A DNA stretch of 5,450 bases from positions 1-5,450 of the forward strand of contig MHDW01000109.1 of the NCBI GenBank assembly GCA_001803645.1, in the 5' to 3' direction. This DNA comes from Nitrospirae bacterium GWC2_42_7 (GTDB lineage: Bacteria > Nitrospirota > Thermodesulfovibrionia > Thermodesulfovibrionales > UBA6898). Each line of letters starts with the position of its first letter. Position 1 is the stretch's first letter. The position numbers and the translations under genes are program-made. The notes below the pieces were generated by a model. The model was given only the letters and a program-made list of their open reading frames with translations, made no database searches and had not been told where the DNA came from. This document shows, one piece after another, positions 4,416 to 5,450 of this stretch.

Positions 4416-5450
4416 TCAGAATCTAAACCAGCTTTTTTTTGGCTTCAGCTTTCCGAATATTTCAATGATGTTTTGCAGATGAATATTTGTCTCTTTCTGT
4501 TCTCTTTTTATTTCCTTCATCTCTTTTACGTCTCTGCAGAGATTCACCATTAAATTGCCTAACGCAGAAACAGAGGCATTAATCTCTGCCATAGCGGACG
4601 TGATCTTTTCTAAATTGTCTGCAATACTGTTTATCTTGTCTAAAGGTATAACAGGGACTTCCCTTATTTCTTTTACTTCTCTGACAATAACAGTCTCTTT
4701 CTTTTCCTCAGGGAAAATATCTATTTTATTCTCAGTATCAGCTTCTGCAACAGGCTCTTCTGCTATCTTTTCTGCTGTTCTTAACTCCTCCTGAGCTTTC
4801 ACTTCAATTATGTCTTCTGTTCCTTCTTCTAATTCGTATACAGGAACACTATCTTCTTCTATGTTCTTGTCTATTTCTTTGTCTGCTGTATCTGCATCGG
4901 GTGGCTCAAAGCTTGTAGGATCAAAAAGGGCTTCACTGCTTACAAATTCAGGGACCACAGGAGCAGGCTTGGATGGCTTTAAAGGCCTTCTCGGTTCTTT
5001 TGGAGGCTCTTTTTCGCGCACCGGTTCAACTTCGAGCTGGTGTTTTCTGGATATATCCTTAAGGCACATTCCTGTTATAAGCTTAAACGTTTCTTCCACG
5101 CCAGTGCCGTTTATAGCCTCTGCAACCGTTGTTTTATAAATGCCCTTAGGATTTAGATCGCTGTCTAATTCATCTATTGACAGTATGTCTTTCAGGTCCC
5201 TCTTGTTATACTGCAGTATTATAGAAATTTCTTCAGGCTTTATATTGTTTGCGATCAGGTTTTCGTACATATTCTCCAGGCTTTCGATGTTCTGTTCCTT
5301 CATTTCTGCCTGTGAATCTGCTACAAAAATAATAGCATCAGCTCCTTTTAGAACAACCTTTCTGGTGGCGTTGTATCTAACCTGCCCGGGAACAGTATAT
5401 AACTGGAACCTTATCGAAAAATCCCGTATCTTCCCTAATTCTATAGGAAG
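4416..5450 (-). CDS. MglA-family small GTPase with C-terminal coiled-coil extension, 5' end beyond window
   Basis: The frame is open to the right edge, giving 344 visible codons; the ATG at 5303 is internal. The first visible residues (LPIELGKIRDF, then RFQLYTVPGQVRYNATRKVVLKGADAI) match MglA from about residue 60. TVPGQ (5396-5382) is the MglA form of the G3 motif, with Thr in place of the usual Asp, and NKRD (5207-5196) is G4. The P-loop is off the edge. MglA is a Ras-like switch that sets cell polarity and motility together with its GAP MglB. The GTPase core ends near visible residue 137. A Glu/Pro/Lys-rich linker of about 125 residues follows, then a predicted coiled coil (about visible residues 271-334, LDKINSIADNLEKI onward) and the ending KPKKSWFRF. 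Canonical MglA, about 195 residues, lacks this tail. The tail may recruit partners or tether the protein; its role is unknown. Confidence 0.88.
   Translation of the reverse strand, partial: LPIELGKIRDFSIRFQLYTVPGQVRYNATRKVVLKGADAIIFVADSQAEMKEQNIESLENMYENLIANNIKPEEISIILQYNKRDLKDILSIDELDSDLNPKGIYKTTVAEAINGTGVEETFKLITGMCLKDISRKHQLEVEPVREKEPPKEPRRPLKPSKPAPVVPEFVSSEALFDPTSFEPPDADTADKEIDKNIEEDSVPVYELEEGTEDIIEVKAQEELRTAEKIAEEPVAEADTENKIDIFPEEKKETVIVREVKEIREVPVIPLDKINSIADNLEKITSAMAEINASVSALGNLMVNLCRDVKEMKEIKREQKETNIHLQNIIEIFGKLKPKKSWFRF

Noticed and set aside
4810..5139. Plus-strand frames opposite the MglA-like tail (4555-4794 and 4810-5139)
   Set aside because: Serine-rich low-complexity antisense of the acidic linker; no start signals.
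5301..5303. ATG at 5303 as the start of the GTPase gene
   Set aside because: It is internal: 49 further in-frame codons to the window edge encode conserved MglA sequence including the TVPGQ motif.

Overview
The window reads as a chromosomal piece of a Gram-negative, anaerobe-like bacterium with moderately AT-rich DNA. A multiheme c-type cytochrome, an MglA-family GTPase, a -24/-12 (sigma-54) promoter and an argH-lipoprotein pair together suggest Nitrospirota or Desulfobacterota. That placement is inference from gene content; no marker gene is present to fix it.

Left part (1-2004, minus strand): argH (argininosuccinate lyase, complete) is followed after a short gap by a lipoprotein gene with fibronectin type III (FN3) repeats, which runs off the left edge. 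The two look like one operon read leftward from a promoter just upstream of argH. In many bacteria argH is followed by a small CGxKGP-type lipoprotein gene and then lysA/dap genes, so a lysine-biosynthesis gene may lie beyond position 1.

Middle intergenic region (2005-2507): about 500 AT-rich bases separate argH from a divergent plus-strand gene and hold most of the regulatory interest. There is a near-consensus sigma-54 promoter at 2363-2378. Three separate perfect inverted repeats lie upstream of it, where enhancer-binding proteins usually bind. The predicted leader of about 120 nt carries an unusually long Shine-Dalgarno match and a possible 9-codon upstream ORF.

Main gene (2508-4145, plus strand): an exported 545-residue protein with four c-type heme motifs, two PKD domains and two FN3 domains. 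The heme domain carries exactly four extra histidines, as two HH pairs, which is the number needed for four bis-His hemes. The gene ends at a strong rho-independent terminator (4153-4187). The likely role is electron transfer at or outside the outer membrane, with the PKD/FN3 part as stalk or adhesive scaffold; this is inferred from architecture.

Right part (4188-5450): a geneless spacer contains a degenerate heptamer array (4308-4370). It is followed by the 3' end of a minus-strand gene for an MglA-family small GTPase. That protein has an unusual long acidic, proline-rich tail and a C-terminal coiled coil. Its start, including the P-loop, lies beyond the right edge. No tRNA, rRNA, CRISPR array or insertion sequence was seen.
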